The position numbers and the translations under genes were made by a program. Below the pieces are notes generated by a model. The model saw only the letters and a program-made list of their open reading frames with translations. It had not been told where the DNA came from and did no database searches. Positions 34,216 through 42,702 of a stretch of 64,000 bases of DNA are shown piece after piece. The stretch covers positions 2,914,001 through 2,978,000 of the forward strand of contig NZ_JAPEOB010000001.1 of the NCBI RefSeq assembly GCF_026341775.1, in the 5' to 3' direction. Within the stretch, counting starts at the first letter, position 1; each line of letters begins with the position of its first letter. Source of the stretch: Streptomyces sp. NBC_00654 (GTDB lineage Bacteria; Actinomycetota; Actinomycetes; Streptomycetales; Streptomycetaceae).

Positions 34216-34530
34216 TTGTTGCGAAGCGTGGGGCAGAAGCGGGTCACCGGCAGCGGTGAGGACCCGAGAGTCGCGGAGCTGCGTACGGCGGTCTCCCGGC
34301 TCCGCCGCGAACTGGCCGGTCACCCGGCGGAGTTCCCGGACCGGGGGATCGCCGAGGACGAGCTGGCGGCGCTGGACGCCATGGCGATCAGCGGCACACC
34401 GGAGATTCCCCGGCTGCGCCGCTCGCTGCTGCTGATCGCGGGGGCGATCGGCTCGGTCAGCGCGCTGGCGGCCGGGCTGAGGGACGTACGGAACGCGGTG
34501 GATCTCTTCGGGGAGCCGCCGCGCCGCTGA
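34216..34530 (+). CDS. Conserved Streptomyces small protein (possibly DUF5955)
   Basis: A 104-residue protein. The TTG at 34216 follows GAGGGGGAG with good spacing. It has a basic N-terminus (LRSVGQKRVTGSGEDPR), an amphipathic helix RVAELRTAVSRLRRELAGHP, and a hydrophobic segment LLLIAGAIGSVSALAAGLRD near the end that could be a membrane helix. I recall a similar protein annotated as a DUF in Streptomyces, but am unsure of the number. The function is unknown. Confidence 0.75.
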   Translation: MLRSVGQKRVTGSGEDPRVAELRTAVSRLRRELAGHPAEFPDRGIAEDELAALDAMAISGTPEIPRLRRSLLLIAGAIGSVSALAAGLRDVRNAVDLFGEPPRR

Positions 34531-34576
34531 ACACGGGTGCGGGCCGGTGGGGGACCGGCCTCGAAGGACCCGGGGG

Positions 34577-35209
34577 TCAGCGGCGGATCAGCCGGCGTGC
34601 CGTCGCCGCCGCGACCGCCGAGGTACGGGAGTCGACGCCCAGCTTGGCGTAGATGTGCACCAGATGGGATTTCACCGTCGCCTGGCTGAGGAACAGCTTC
34701 TTGCTGATCTGCTGGTTGGACAGCCCTTCGCCCAGCAGCTGCAGAACCTCCAGCTCGCGCTTGGTGAGCGCCTCCGCGGGGGTGCGCATCCGGTCCATCA
34801 GCCGGTGGGCGACCGCAGGGGCGAGCGCCGAGCGGCCGGCCGCCGCCGTGCGGACCGCGCCCGCCAGTTCCTCCGGCGGCGCGTCCTTGAGCAGATAGCC
34901 GCTGGCGCCCGCCTCGACCGCGGCCAGGATGTCGGCGTCCGAGTCGTACGTGGTGAGGATCAGCACCCGGGGCGCGCCCGCCGCCGCGGTGATCGCGGCG
35001 GTGGCCTCGGCGCCGTGCATCCCGGGGCCGAACTGCAGATCCATCAGGACGACGTCGAAGCCGCCCGCCGAGGCGAGGGCCACGGCCCGTTCGGCGGTGG
35101 CGGCCTCCGCGACGACCCGGAAGTCCGGCTCGGTGTCGAGGACGGCGCGCAGCCCCGCCCGTACCACCGGATGGTCGTCGGCGAGCAGCAGCCGGATGGG
35201 GTCGTTCAT
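34577..35209 (-). CDS. LuxR/NarL-type response regulator
   Basis: A 210-residue DNA-binding response regulator. The receiver has the acidic pocket (LLLADDHPVVR), the phospho-acceptor Asp in DVVLMDLQFG near residue 54 and the lysine in GYLLKDAPPEE. A GerE-type HTH (LTKRELEVLQLLGEGLSNQQ, then ATVKSHLVHIYAKL) closes it. It overlaps the sensor kinase gene by 4 bp. The pair diverges from an FtsX-type ABC exporter, its likely target. Confidence 0.95.
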   Translation of the reverse strand: MNDPIRLLLADDHPVVRAGLRAVLDTEPDFRVVAEAATAERAVALASAGGFDVVLMDLQFGPGMHGAEATAAITAAAGAPRVLILTTYDSDADILAAVEAGASGYLLKDAPPEELAGAVRTAAAGRSALAPAVAHRLMDRMRTPAEALTKRELEVLQLLGEGLSNQQISKKLFLSQATVKSHLVHIYAKLGVDSRTSAVAAATARRLIRR

Positions 35210-36417
35210 ACGGTGTTCGCCTCCGTCGGGGTCTGCCGGGCCTGCGGGAGGGGGAGCGTGACGGCTACCGCCGTGCCCTGCCCGGGAGCCGATTCCACAC
35301 TCAGGGTGCCGCCCAGCGAACGCGCCCTCGACCGCATCGCGGGCAGCCCGAAACCGCTTCTCCCCGCCTCGTCGGGCGGCCCGGACGCGGGGTCGAAGCC
35401 CCGGCCGTCGTCGACGACGTCCAGCGAGAGCGAGGTGTCCATGAAGCTGAGGGTGACCTCCGCCCGCCCGGCACGCGCGTGCTGCACCGCGTTGGCCAGG
35501 GCCGACTGCGCGGTACGCAGCAGCGCCACCTCATAGGGGGTGGGCAGCTCCACCGGGGTGCCGCTGACCGCGAAGTGCACGGTGAGACCGGGCGACGTGG
35601 TGCGGGCGCACAGCCGCTCCAGGGCGGCGGCCAGCGAGCCGTGCTCCAGGTCCGGGGGTGTCAGCGCGCGTACGAAGGAGCGGGCCTCGGCCAGATTGTC
35701 CTGCGCGGCCTCACGGGCCCGGCGCACATGCGCGGCGGCCGGCGCGTCCGCCGGCAGCGAGCGCTCGGCGGCCCGCAGCAGCAGCTGGATGCTGGACAGC
35801 CCCTGGGCGAGGGTGTCGTGGATCTCCCGGGCCAGCCGTTCCCGCTCGGCCAGCGTGCCCGCGGTACGTTCCGCCCCGGCCAGCTCGGCCCGGGTGGAGA
35901 CCAGTTCCTCGATCAGCTCGCGGCGCCGCTCGCTCTCCCGGAACAGGGCGTCGTACCCGAACACGGTGGCGACCGAGACCGCGGCCCCGAGCAGCGGGCC
36001 GATGAACGCGCCGGGGCTGATCTCCTGCCCGTGCAGGAGGAAGCTGGTGATCGCGGCCCCGGCGGTGACCGTCACGGCGGCCAGGCCCCAGTGCGTCGGC
36101 AGCAGATGGAGCTGGAGGAAGTAGAGCGGGAAGGCCAGCCACAGGGCGTCCGGCGACAGGACGAGCAGGCCCAGCCACACCGCTCCCAGCGCGGCCAGCC
36201 AGAGCGCGGCGGCCCGGGTCCGGGGCCGGACGGACGGGGCCAGGGCGCCCGCCGCGTACACCGCGGCCATCGCCGCCGTCAGGGCGACGGCCGCCGGGGC
36301 GTGCGCGACCGGTTCGCTCAGGGCGCGGGCCGCGCCGAGCACCAGCAGCCCCAGCAGCAGGGCGTGCAGGCACAGCCGCAGGGCGGCGGTGACCGGGGTG
36401 TGCGAACGCGAATCCAT
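35206..36417 (-). CDS. DesK/HisKA_3-type sensor histidine kinase
   Basis: A 403-residue membrane kinase. The N-terminal ~165 residues hold about 5-6 hydrophobic segments. A short coiled stretch precedes the phospho-His motif LAREIHDTLAQGLSSIQLLL near residue 195. The HATPase domain has the N box ALANAVQHARAG and G box DDGRGFDPASG. ATG at 36417 is chosen since the membrane part starts there. The stop overlaps the response regulator start. It senses an unknown envelope or membrane signal. Confidence 0.93.
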   Translation of the reverse strand: MDSRSHTPVTAALRLCLHALLLGLLVLGAARALSEPVAHAPAAVALTAAMAAVYAAGALAPSVRPRTRAAALWLAALGAVWLGLLVLSPDALWLAFPLYFLQLHLLPTHWGLAAVTVTAGAAITSFLLHGQEISPGAFIGPLLGAAVSVATVFGYDALFRESERRRELIEELVSTRAELAGAERTAGTLAERERLAREIHDTLAQGLSSIQLLLRAAERSLPADAPAAAHVRRAREAAQDNLAEARSFVRALTPPDLEHGSLAAALERLCARTTSPGLTVHFAVSGTPVELPTPYEVALLRTAQSALANAVQHARAGRAEVTLSFMDTSLSLDVVDDGRGFDPASGPPDEAGRSGFGLPAMRSRARSLGGTLSVESAPGQGTAVAVTLPLPQARQTPTEANTV

Positions 36418-36527
36418 GGTCCGTCCAGCGTAGACGCGCCCCGCGCGTGGCCGGTCAATCGAAAGGTTGATGTCGGGCCCCTCCGCCGCGCGATGTTTCC
36501 GCGGGCCCGGTGCCCGAGGCTGGAGCC

Positions 36528-37613
36528 ATGTTCGTCGCATGGAGAGATCTACGGTTCGCCAAGGGCCGCTTCGCCCTCATGGGATCGGTCGTGGTGCTGA
36601 TCACGCTGCTGGTGGGGCTGCTGTCCGGTCTGACGGCCGGGCTGGCCCGGGAGAACACCTCGGCCGTCACCGGGCTGAACGCCGACCACCTCGCGTTCGC
36701 CGCGCCACCGGACGGCCGGTCGGTGTCCTTCACCGACTCGACCGTCCGGGAGAGCGCCTGGCGGAGCTGGGCGGAGCAGCCCGGTGTCACCGCCGCGCAA
36801 CCGCTCGGCATCCGGACCCTGAACGCCGCCGCCGGTGACCGTACGGCCGCCGTGTCCGCCTTCGGTGTCGAGCCGGACGGCGGACTCGCGCCCGCCGGGT
36901 CCCGGGTGGCCCCCGGGGAGGTGGTGCTCTCCGAGGGTGCGGCCGAGGACCTCGGCATCGGAGCGGGGGACAGGATCCGTCTGGGCGGTCTGGAGCAGCG
37001 GGTCGCCGCCGTCGCGGCGGACGACTCCTACAGCCACACGCCGGTCGTCTGGACCTCCCTCGACGACTGGCAGCGCATCGGGCACGACGGCGCGGGACCG
37101 GCCCAGGAGGCCACGGTCATCGCCCTGACCACGGCCGGCGGCGCAGATCTGGCGGCCGGTGACAAGGCGGCGGGCACCCGCACCTTCACCCTCGACGGCT
37201 CATTGACCGCGATCGGCTCCTACCAGGCCGAGAACGGTTCCCTCCAGCTGATGCGCGGCTTCCTGTTCGCCATCTCCGCCCTCGTCATCGGCGCCTTCTT
37301 CACCGTCTGGACGATCCAGCGCAGCGGCGATGTCGCCGTCCTGAAGGCGCTCGGTGCCTCGACCCCGTATCTGCTGCGCGACGCGCTCGGGCAGGCCGTC
37401 GTGATGCTCGCCCTCGGTACGGGGCTGGGCACCGCGCTCGCCTCCGGGCTCGGCGCTCTGATCAGCGGGGGTGCCGTGCCGTTCGTCCTGGACGCGTCGA
37501 CCGTCCTCGTCCCGGCCGCCGTCATGATCGCACTCGGCGCGCTCGGGGCCGCCCTGTCCATCCGGCGGATCACCGCCGTCGACCCGCTCACCGCGCTCGG
37601 GAGTGCCCGATGA
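36528..37613 (+). CDS. FtsX/MacB-type ABC transporter permease
   Basis: A 361-residue permease with one N-terminal membrane helix (GSVVVLITLLVGLLSGL), a ~200-residue extracytoplasmic domain and three C-terminal helices, including VMLALGTGLGTALASGLGAL. The ending RRITAVDPLTALGSAR is typical of FtsX-family permeases. It overlaps the ATPase start by 4 bp (ATGA). Together they form a minimal exporter or lipid/peptide extruder, probably regulated by the divergent two-component pair. Confidence 0.9.
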   Translation: MFVAWRDLRFAKGRFALMGSVVVLITLLVGLLSGLTAGLARENTSAVTGLNADHLAFAAPPDGRSVSFTDSTVRESAWRSWAEQPGVTAAQPLGIRTLNAAAGDRTAAVSAFGVEPDGGLAPAGSRVAPGEVVLSEGAAEDLGIGAGDRIRLGGLEQRVAAVAADDSYSHTPVVWTSLDDWQRIGHDGAGPAQEATVIALTTAGGADLAAGDKAAGTRTFTLDGSLTAIGSYQAENGSLQLMRGFLFAISALVIGAFFTVWTIQRSGDVAVLKALGASTPYLLRDALGQAVVMLALGTGLGTALASGLGALISGGAVPFVLDASTVLVPAAVMIALGALGAALSIRRITAVDPLTALGSAR

Positions 37614-38293
37614 CCCTCACGCTGTCACATGTCACCCTCACCTACCCCGACGGCGACGGCAGGCTCACCGCACTGGACCGGGTCTCGCTGGACGTCCCCG
37701 CGGGCTCGCTCACCGCGGTCGTCGGACCCTCCGGCTCCGGGAAGTCGAGCCTGCTCGCGGTGGCCGCCACCCTGGTCACCCCGGACGAGGGGAACGTCGT
37801 CGTCGCCGGTACGGAGACCTCGGGGCTCAGCCGCGCGGAGCAGGCGGCGCTGCGCCGGGAACGGATCGGCATTGTCTTCCAGCAGCCGAACCTGCTGCCC
37901 TCACTGACCGCCGCCGAACAGCTCCAGGTGATGGCGCATCTGTCGGGCCGGGCGGCCCGCACCGCCCGCGCCAGGGCCCTCGAACTGCTCGACGCGGTCG
38001 GTCTCGCCGACCGGGCGCACCGCCGCCCGCACCAGTTGTCGGGCGGCCAGCGTCAGCGGATCAATATCGCGCGGGCCCTGATGAACGAACCGGCGGTCCT
38101 GCTCGTCGACGAGCCGACCAGCGCGCTCGACCACGAACGGGGGGCCGCCGTGCTCGACCTGCTGGCCACCCTGACCCGGCAGAGGTCCACCGCCACGGTG
38201 CTGGTCACGCACGACCGGGCGCACCTGGACCGGATGGACCGGACGGTGACGATGGACGACGGGCGGCTGACCGTACCGGATCCCGCCGTCTGA
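37610..38293 (+). CDS. ABC transporter ATP-binding protein (MacB/LolD type)
   Basis: A 227-residue ATPase. It has Walker [11 protein letters not shown] near residue 44, Q loop IVFQQPNLLP near 90, signature LSGGQRQRINIARAL near 144, Walker [14 protein letters not shown] near 163 and the switch His in LVTHD near 200. Coupled to the permease upstream. No periplasmic adaptor is present. Confidence 0.95.
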   Translation: MTLTLSHVTLTYPDGDGRLTALDRVSLDVPAGSLTAVVGPSGSGKSSLLAVAATLVTPDEGNVVVAGTETSGLSRAEQAALRRERIGIVFQQPNLLPSLTAAEQLQVMAHLSGRAARTARARALELLDAVGLADRAHRRPHQLSGGQRQRINIARALMNEPAVLLVDEPTSALDHERGAAVLDLLATLTRQRSTATVLVTHDRAHLDRMDRTVTMDDGRLTVPDPAV

Positions 38294-38529
38294 CCGGCCC
38301 CGCTGCCGGCGGCCCGGTCCCGCGCCCGCTGCCGGCGGCCCGGAACCGCGCCCGCCGTCTGACCGGCCCCGATGCCAGCGGTTCCCGAACCCGCGCCCGC
38401 TGCCGGCGGCCCGGAACCGCGCCCGCCGGCGGCCGGTGGTCCGACGGAGGCCGGGGCCCCCGCCGGTGGCCCGACGGAGGCCGGGGCCCCCGCCGGTGGC
38501 CCCGGCGGGGACCCGGTTCCGCCCGCTGG
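38294..38529. repeat. GC-rich repetitive convergent gap
   Basis: Between the ABC ATPase and allR the sequence is built of repeats. A 30-bp unit starting GGTGGYCCGACGGAGG lies at 38435-38464 and 38465-38494 (1 mismatch), with a third partial copy. A second repeat family (GCCGGCGGCCCGGAACCGCG) recurs at 38332 and 38402. No gene is supported. It may act as a terminator region. Confidence 0.75.
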
Positions 38530-39330
38530 TCAGCCGGCCGAACCGCTGCTCGCCAGCGCCGAGGAGAGCTCCTTCGCGACCTGCTGGAGAATCGGCACGA
38601 TCCGCTCCGTCGCCGTCTCCGTCACCCGTCCCGCCGGGCCCGAGATGGAGATCGCGGCCGAAGTGGGGGAGTTGGGCACGGACACGGCCAGGCAGCGGAC
38701 GCCGATCTCCTGCTCGTTGTCGTCCACCGCGTACCCGGCCCTGCGCACCTGCTCCAGCGCTTCGAGGAAACCGTCCGGGGTGGTGATCGTCTTCTCGGTG
38801 GCGGCCGGCATCCCGGTGCGCGCGAGAAGAGCCCGTACCTCCTCGGCGGGCGTGTTCGCGAGCAGCGCCTTGCCCACCCCCGTGGAGTGGGGAAGCACCC
38901 TGCGGCCCACCTCGGTGAACATCCGCATCGAGTGCTTGGAGGGGACCTGGGCGACGTACACGATCTCGTCGCCGTCCAGCAGCGCCATGTTCGCCGTCTC
39001 GCCGGTCTCCTCCACCAGACGCTGGAGGTAGGGGCGGGCCCAGGTGCCGAGCAGCCGGGACGCGGACTCGCCGAGCCGGATCAGACGGGGGCCCAGCGCG
39101 TAGCGGCGATTGGGCTGCTGGCGGACATAGCCGCAGACGACCAGGGTGCGCATCAGCCGGTGGATGGTGGGCAGGGGAAGCCCGCTGCTCGCGGAGAGCT
39201 CGCTCAGTCCGACCTCGCCCCCGGCGTCGGCCATCCGCTCCAGCAGATCGAAGGCGCGCTCAAGGGACTGCACCCCACCGCTGGACCCGGTGGGTTTGGA
39301 GTCGGATGTGCTGGCGTGGGACGGCGGCAC
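38530..39330 (-). CDS. allR: IclR-family repressor, probable AllR
   Basis: A 266-residue regulator. The winged HTH spans residues 20-80 (SLERAFDLLERMADAGGEVG, then LSELSASSGLPLPTIHRLMRTLV) and the IclR effector domain the rest, with HSTGVGKALLANTP near 150 and AVDDNEQEIGVRCLAV near 210. GTG at 39330 follows AAAGGA. It diverges from allantoinase, with 337 bp between starts. Known AllR proteins repress allantoin genes and release DNA with glyoxylate or allantoate. That this one binds the TTCCR-N5-YGGAA tandem sites is inference from co-occurrence. Confidence 0.92.
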   Translation of the reverse strand: MPPSHASTSDSKPTGSSGGVQSLERAFDLLERMADAGGEVGLSELSASSGLPLPTIHRLMRTLVVCGYVRQQPNRRYALGPRLIRLGESASRLLGTWARPYLQRLVEETGETANMALLDGDEIVYVAQVPSKHSMRMFTEVGRRVLPHSTGVGKALLANTPAEEVRALLARTGMPAATEKTITTPDGFLEALEQVRRAGYAVDDNEQEIGVRCLAVSVPNSPTSAAISISGPAGRVTETATERIVPILQQVAKELSSALASSGSAG

Positions 39331-39494
39331 GTCAACGGTCCTTTCGAAGCGGAAGGCAAGGCAGCAGCCTACCGGGCTGTTCCGGATCGGCCCACTGCTC
39401 CCGGTGCGGCGTCCTTGCCGGTCAGGGCCTGTTCTGTCCAGGTGCCGACGGTCGGCCGGGGGGTGGGGCGGTGCCGCTCCTGGCCCATGCTACG

Positions 39495-39530
39495 TTCCAC
39501 CCTCCGAAATTGGACTTTTACTTTGTGGAA
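39495..39530. promoter_or_regulatory. Tandem AllR-type operator in the allR-allB gap
   Basis: TTCCACCCTCCGAAA (39495-39509), a 6-bp spacer TTGGAC and TTTTACTTTGTGGAA (39516-39530) repeat the exact 15-6-15 layout of gcl and hyi. It could serve autoregulation of allR. Confidence 0.6.
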
Positions 39531-39597
39531 ATCTCCAGTCGGGCTGACGGGTGGGTGCCGCATGGTCCGCCGGCCGTCCGGCGAGATGGGCGGGGGC

Positions 39598-39626
39598 TTG
39601 ACGGGCCGGATCCCCGAGTGAAGACT
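39598..39626 (+). promoter_or_regulatory. Predicted allB-alc promoter
   Basis: TTGACG (39598-39603) and AAGACT (39621-39626) are 17 bp apart. The predicted start lies within the TTCAAC-type operator, so a bound protein would block it. Confidence 0.4.
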
Positions 39627-39628
39627 CG

Positions 39629-39645
39629 TTCAACAGTTCGTTGAA
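39629..39645. promoter_or_regulatory. TTCAAC-N5-GTTGAA operator upstream of allB
   Basis: TTCAACAGTTCGTTGAA has perfect 6-base arms. It is the most symmetric member of the family seen at catalase, uraD and aceB. It ends 22 bp before the allB start. Confidence 0.65.
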
Positions 39646-39667
39646 TTCTCTTGAGTGAGGAGCACGG

Positions 39668-41011
39668 GTGTCCGGTCCGGACGTGAACCTGGTACTGCGC
39701 TCGACGCGCGTCGTCACCCCCGGAGGTACGCGCCCCGCGGCCGTCGCCGTCGCCGGCGGGACGATCGAGGCCGTGCTGCCGTACGACGCCGGTGTACCCG
39801 GCGGCGCCCGGCTGGAGGACTTCGGCGACGATGTCCTGCTGCCCGGCCTCGTCGACACCCACGTCCATGTGAACGACCCCGGCCGCACGGAGTGGGAAGG
39901 CTTCTTCACCGCCACCCGGGCGGCCGCGGCGGGCGGGATCACCACCCTCCTGGACATGCCGCTCAACTCCCTGCCGCCGACCACCACGGTCGGCCATCTG
40001 CGCACCAAGCAGCGGGTCGCCGCTCCCAAGGCGCACATCGACACCGGCTTCTGGGGCGGTGCGGTCCCGTCCAACACCAAGGACCTGCGACCGCTGCACG
40101 AGGCCGGGGTCTTCGGCTTCAAGTGCTTCCTGTCGCCCTCGGGGGTCGAGGAGTTCCCGGAGCTGGACCAGGAGCAACTGGCGTGCTCCATGGCCGAGAT
40201 CGCCGGATTCGACGGGCTGCTCATCGTGCACGCCGAGGACCCGCACCGGCTGGCGGCCGCGCCGCAGCGCGGCGGCCCGGCGTACGCGGACTTCCTCGCC
40301 TCCCGTCCGCGCGACGCCGAGAACACCGCGATCGAGGGCCTGATCGCCCACGCCGGGCGGCTGAACGCCCGCGTCCACGTACTGCATCTCTCCTCCGGCG
40401 ACGCCCTGCCGCTGATCGCCGCCGCCAAGCGCGAGGGCGTACGTGTCACCGTCGAGTCCTGCCCGCACTTCCTCACCCTCACCGCCGAGGAAGTCCCGGA
40501 CGGGGCAACCGAGTTCAAGTGCTGCCCGCCCATCAGGGAGGCTGCCAACCAGGACGCCCTGTGGGCCGGGCTCGCCGACGGCACCATCGACTGTGTCGTC
40601 TCCGACCACTCGCCCTGCACCACCGATCTGAAGACCCCCGACTTCGCCTCCGCCTGGGGCGGCATCTCCTCCCTCCAGCTCGGCCTGCCCGCCATCTGGA
40701 CCGAGGCCCGCAGGCGCGGTCACTCCCTCGACGACGTGGCCCGCTGGATGTCGGCCGCGCCCGCCACCCTGGCCGGACTGACCCGCAAGGGCGCCATCGA
40801 AGCCGGCCGTGACGCCGACTTCGCGGTCCTCGCCCCGGAGGAGACCTTCATCGTCGACCCGGCCGAACTCTTCCACCGCAACCAGGTCACCGCGTACGCG
40901 GGCCGGACCCTGTACGGGGTCGTGCGGTCCACCTGGCTGCGCGGCGTCCGCATCGCGGCCGACGGCGTCCTGGCCGAGCCCACCGGCCGCCTCCTCGAAA
41001 GGAATCACTGA
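39668..41011 (+). CDS. allB: Allantoinase
   Basis: Opens the hydantoin ring of allantoin to allantoate. The 447-residue cyclic amidohydrolase has the metal [15 protein letters not shown] at residues 65-79, the carbamylated lysine in [11 protein letters not shown] near 152, further metal His in IVHAEDPH and LHLSSGD, and the catalytic Asp in VSDHSPC near 313. GTG at 39668 follows GAGGAGC. It is followed after 2 bp by allantoicase. Both operator types lie upstream. Confidence 0.97.
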   Translation: MSGPDVNLVLRSTRVVTPGGTRPAAVAVAGGTIEAVLPYDAGVPGGARLEDFGDDVLLPGLVDTHVHVNDPGRTEWEGFFTATRAAAAGGITTLLDMPLNSLPPTTTVGHLRTKQRVAAPKAHIDTGFWGGAVPSNTKDLRPLHEAGVFGFKCFLSPSGVEEFPELDQEQLACSMAEIAGFDGLLIVHAEDPHRLAAAPQRGGPAYADFLASRPRDAENTAIEGLIAHAGRLNARVHVLHLSSGDALPLIAAAKREGVRVTVESCPHFLTLTAEEVPDGATEFKCCPPIREAANQDALWAGLADGTIDCVVSDHSPCTTDLKTPDFASAWGGISSLQLGLPAIWTEARRRGHSLDDVARWMSAAPATLAGLTRKGAIEAGRDADFAVLAPEETFIVDPAELFHRNQVTAYAGRTLYGVVRSTWLRGVRIAADGVLAEPTGRLLERNH

Positions 41012-41013
41012 CC

Positions 41014-42195
41014 ATGACGGACTCGGCGATACCGCGCTTCACCGGAGACGCGAGCCCCTACGCGGGCGGCGACCCGTACGCCGACCACCGCGGCGCCGAC
41101 TTCCCCTTCAGCCACCTCGTCGACCTCGCCGACCGGCGGCTCGGTGCCGGTGTGATCGCCGCCAACGACGAGTTCTTCGCCGAGCGCGAGAACCTGCTGA
41201 AGCCGGAGCCCGCCGAGTTCGACCCGGAGCGCTTCGGCCACAAGGGCAAGGTCATGGACGGCTGGGAGACCCGCCGCCGACGCGGAGCGAGCGCCACCGA
41301 GCCGCACCCCACCGACGAGGACCACGACTGGGCGCTGGTACGCCTCGGTGCACCCGGCGTCGTCCGGGGAATCGTCGTCGACACCGCCCACTTCCGCGGC
41401 AACTACCCGCAGGCGGTCTCCATCGAGGCGGCCTGTGTCCCCGGTTCCCCGGCCCCCGGTGAGCTGCTCGCCCCCGATGTCGCGTGGACAACCCTCGTAC
41501 CCCGTACGGCCGTCGGCGGCCACGCCGCCAACGGGTTCGTGGTCGAGGCCGGAGCCCGCTTCACCCACCTGAAGGTCAACCAGCACCCGGACGGCGGAAT
41601 CGCCCGGCTCCGGGTGTACGGAGAGGTCGTCCCGGACCCCGCCTGGCTGGCCGCGCTCGGCACCTTCGACCTCGCGGCGCTGGAGAACGGCGGACAGGTC
41701 GAGGACGCCTCCGACCGCTTCTACTCCCCGGCCACCAACACCATCCAGCCGGGCCGTTCCCGGAAGATGGACGACGGCTGGGAGACCCGGCGCCGGCGCG
41801 ACAAGGGCAACGACTGGATCCGCTACGCGCTCGCCGCCGAGGCGGAGATCCGGGCCGTCGAGATCGACACCGCGTATCTGGTGGGCAACTCCGCGGGCTG
41901 GGCGAGCCTTTCCGTACGCGACGGGGACGGTGACGGCGGCGGGGACGCGAGCGCCATCGGGGGAGAGGCCGGGGAAGAGGGCGGTGGCGGCGGGGAATGG
42001 ACCGAGATCCTGCCCAGGACCCGGCTCCAGCCCGACACGAACCACCGATTCGTCCTGGAGCGGGCCGTCCGGGGCAGCCACGTCCGGATCGACATCTTCC
42101 CGGACGGCGGCATCTCCCGGCTCCGGCTCTTCGGCTCGCTCACCGCCGAGGGCGCGGCGCGGCTGGCCGCCCGCCACGAGGAACTGGGCGGCTGA
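41014..42195 (+). CDS. alc: Allantoicase
   Basis: Hydrolyses allantoate to ureidoglycolate and urea. The 393-residue protein has the two homologous jelly-roll repeats of the family, each with DGWETRRRR (near residues 85 and 252), followed by segments such as VVDTAHFRGNYPQ and EIDTAYLVGNSAG. The second repeat carries an extra low-complexity Gly/Asp/Glu loop at about residues 304-328, absent from the first. It starts 2 bp after allB. Ureidoglycolate lyase, the next step, is not in the window. Confidence 0.96.
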   Translation: MTDSAIPRFTGDASPYAGGDPYADHRGADFPFSHLVDLADRRLGAGVIAANDEFFAERENLLKPEPAEFDPERFGHKGKVMDGWETRRRRGASATEPHPTDEDHDWALVRLGAPGVVRGIVVDTAHFRGNYPQAVSIEAACVPGSPAPGELLAPDVAWTTLVPRTAVGGHAANGFVVEAGARFTHLKVNQHPDGGIARLRVYGEVVPDPAWLAALGTFDLAALENGGQVEDASDRFYSPATNTIQPGRSRKMDDGWETRRRRDKGNDWIRYALAAEAEIRAVEIDTAYLVGNSAGWASLSVRDGDGDGGGDASAIGGEAGEEGGGGGEWTEILPRTRLQPDTNHRFVLERAVRGSHVRIDIFPDGGISRLRLFGSLTAEGAARLAARHEELGG

Positions 42196-42280
42196 CACGG
42201 GCGCGGCGGGCCGGGCCGGACCCGGAGCGTCGGGGTGTGCCCGATGAGTCCGGATACGCGGGCTTGTGTCACCCTGGTCG

Positions 42281-42320
42281 AGGTGCGGCGAGGTGCCCCA
42301 CGGGGCGCGGCGCCGCACCT
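42281..42320 (+). terminator. Hairpin after alc
   Basis: Arms AGGTGCGGCG (42281-42290) and CGCCGCACCT (42311-42320) enclose a further GCCCC/GGGGC pairing. It lies between alc and the next gene. Confidence 0.6.
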
Positions 42321-42345
42321 TCGGACGTCCCGACCAGGAGTTGTC

Positions 42346-42675
42346 ATGATCTTCATCGCCGTCAAGTTCACCGTCCTCGTCGCCGAGCGCGACAACTGGC
42401 TCTCCGCGCTGGAGGACTTCACCGTCGCCACCCGTTCGGAGCCGGGCAACGTGTTCTTCGAGTGGTCGTACAGCGTCGAGAACCCGAACCAGTTCGTGCT
42501 GCTGGAGGCCTTCGCCGACGCGACGGCGGGCGAGGCGCATGTGAAGTCCGACCACTTCACGGCGGCGATCGGGACGATGTCGGACATGGTCGCCGAGGTG
42601 CCCGAGATCATCAATGTCGAGGTGCCGGGCGAGGGCTGGTCCCGGATGGCGGAGGTCACCCCGCGCAAGCGGTGA
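42346..42675 (+). CDS. ABM-type quinol monooxygenase-like protein
   Basis: A 109-residue ferredoxin-like alpha/beta protein of the antibiotic biosynthesis monooxygenase (ABM) superfamily. It shows IFIAVKFTVLVAERDNWL, then SEPGNVFFEWSYSVENPNQF, then LLEAFADATAGEAHVKSDHF with the family's conserved His. The ATG at 42346 follows CAGGAG. Homologues are often quinol monooxygenases or lack activity. No pathway partner is adjacent. Confidence 0.88.
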   Translation: MIFIAVKFTVLVAERDNWLSALEDFTVATRSEPGNVFFEWSYSVENPNQFVLLEAFADATAGEAHVKSDHFTAAIGTMSDMVAEVPEIINVEVPGEGWSRMAEVTPRKR

Positions 42676-42702
42676 CCCCCCTCGCCCGTGAGGGCCGCCA
42701 GG

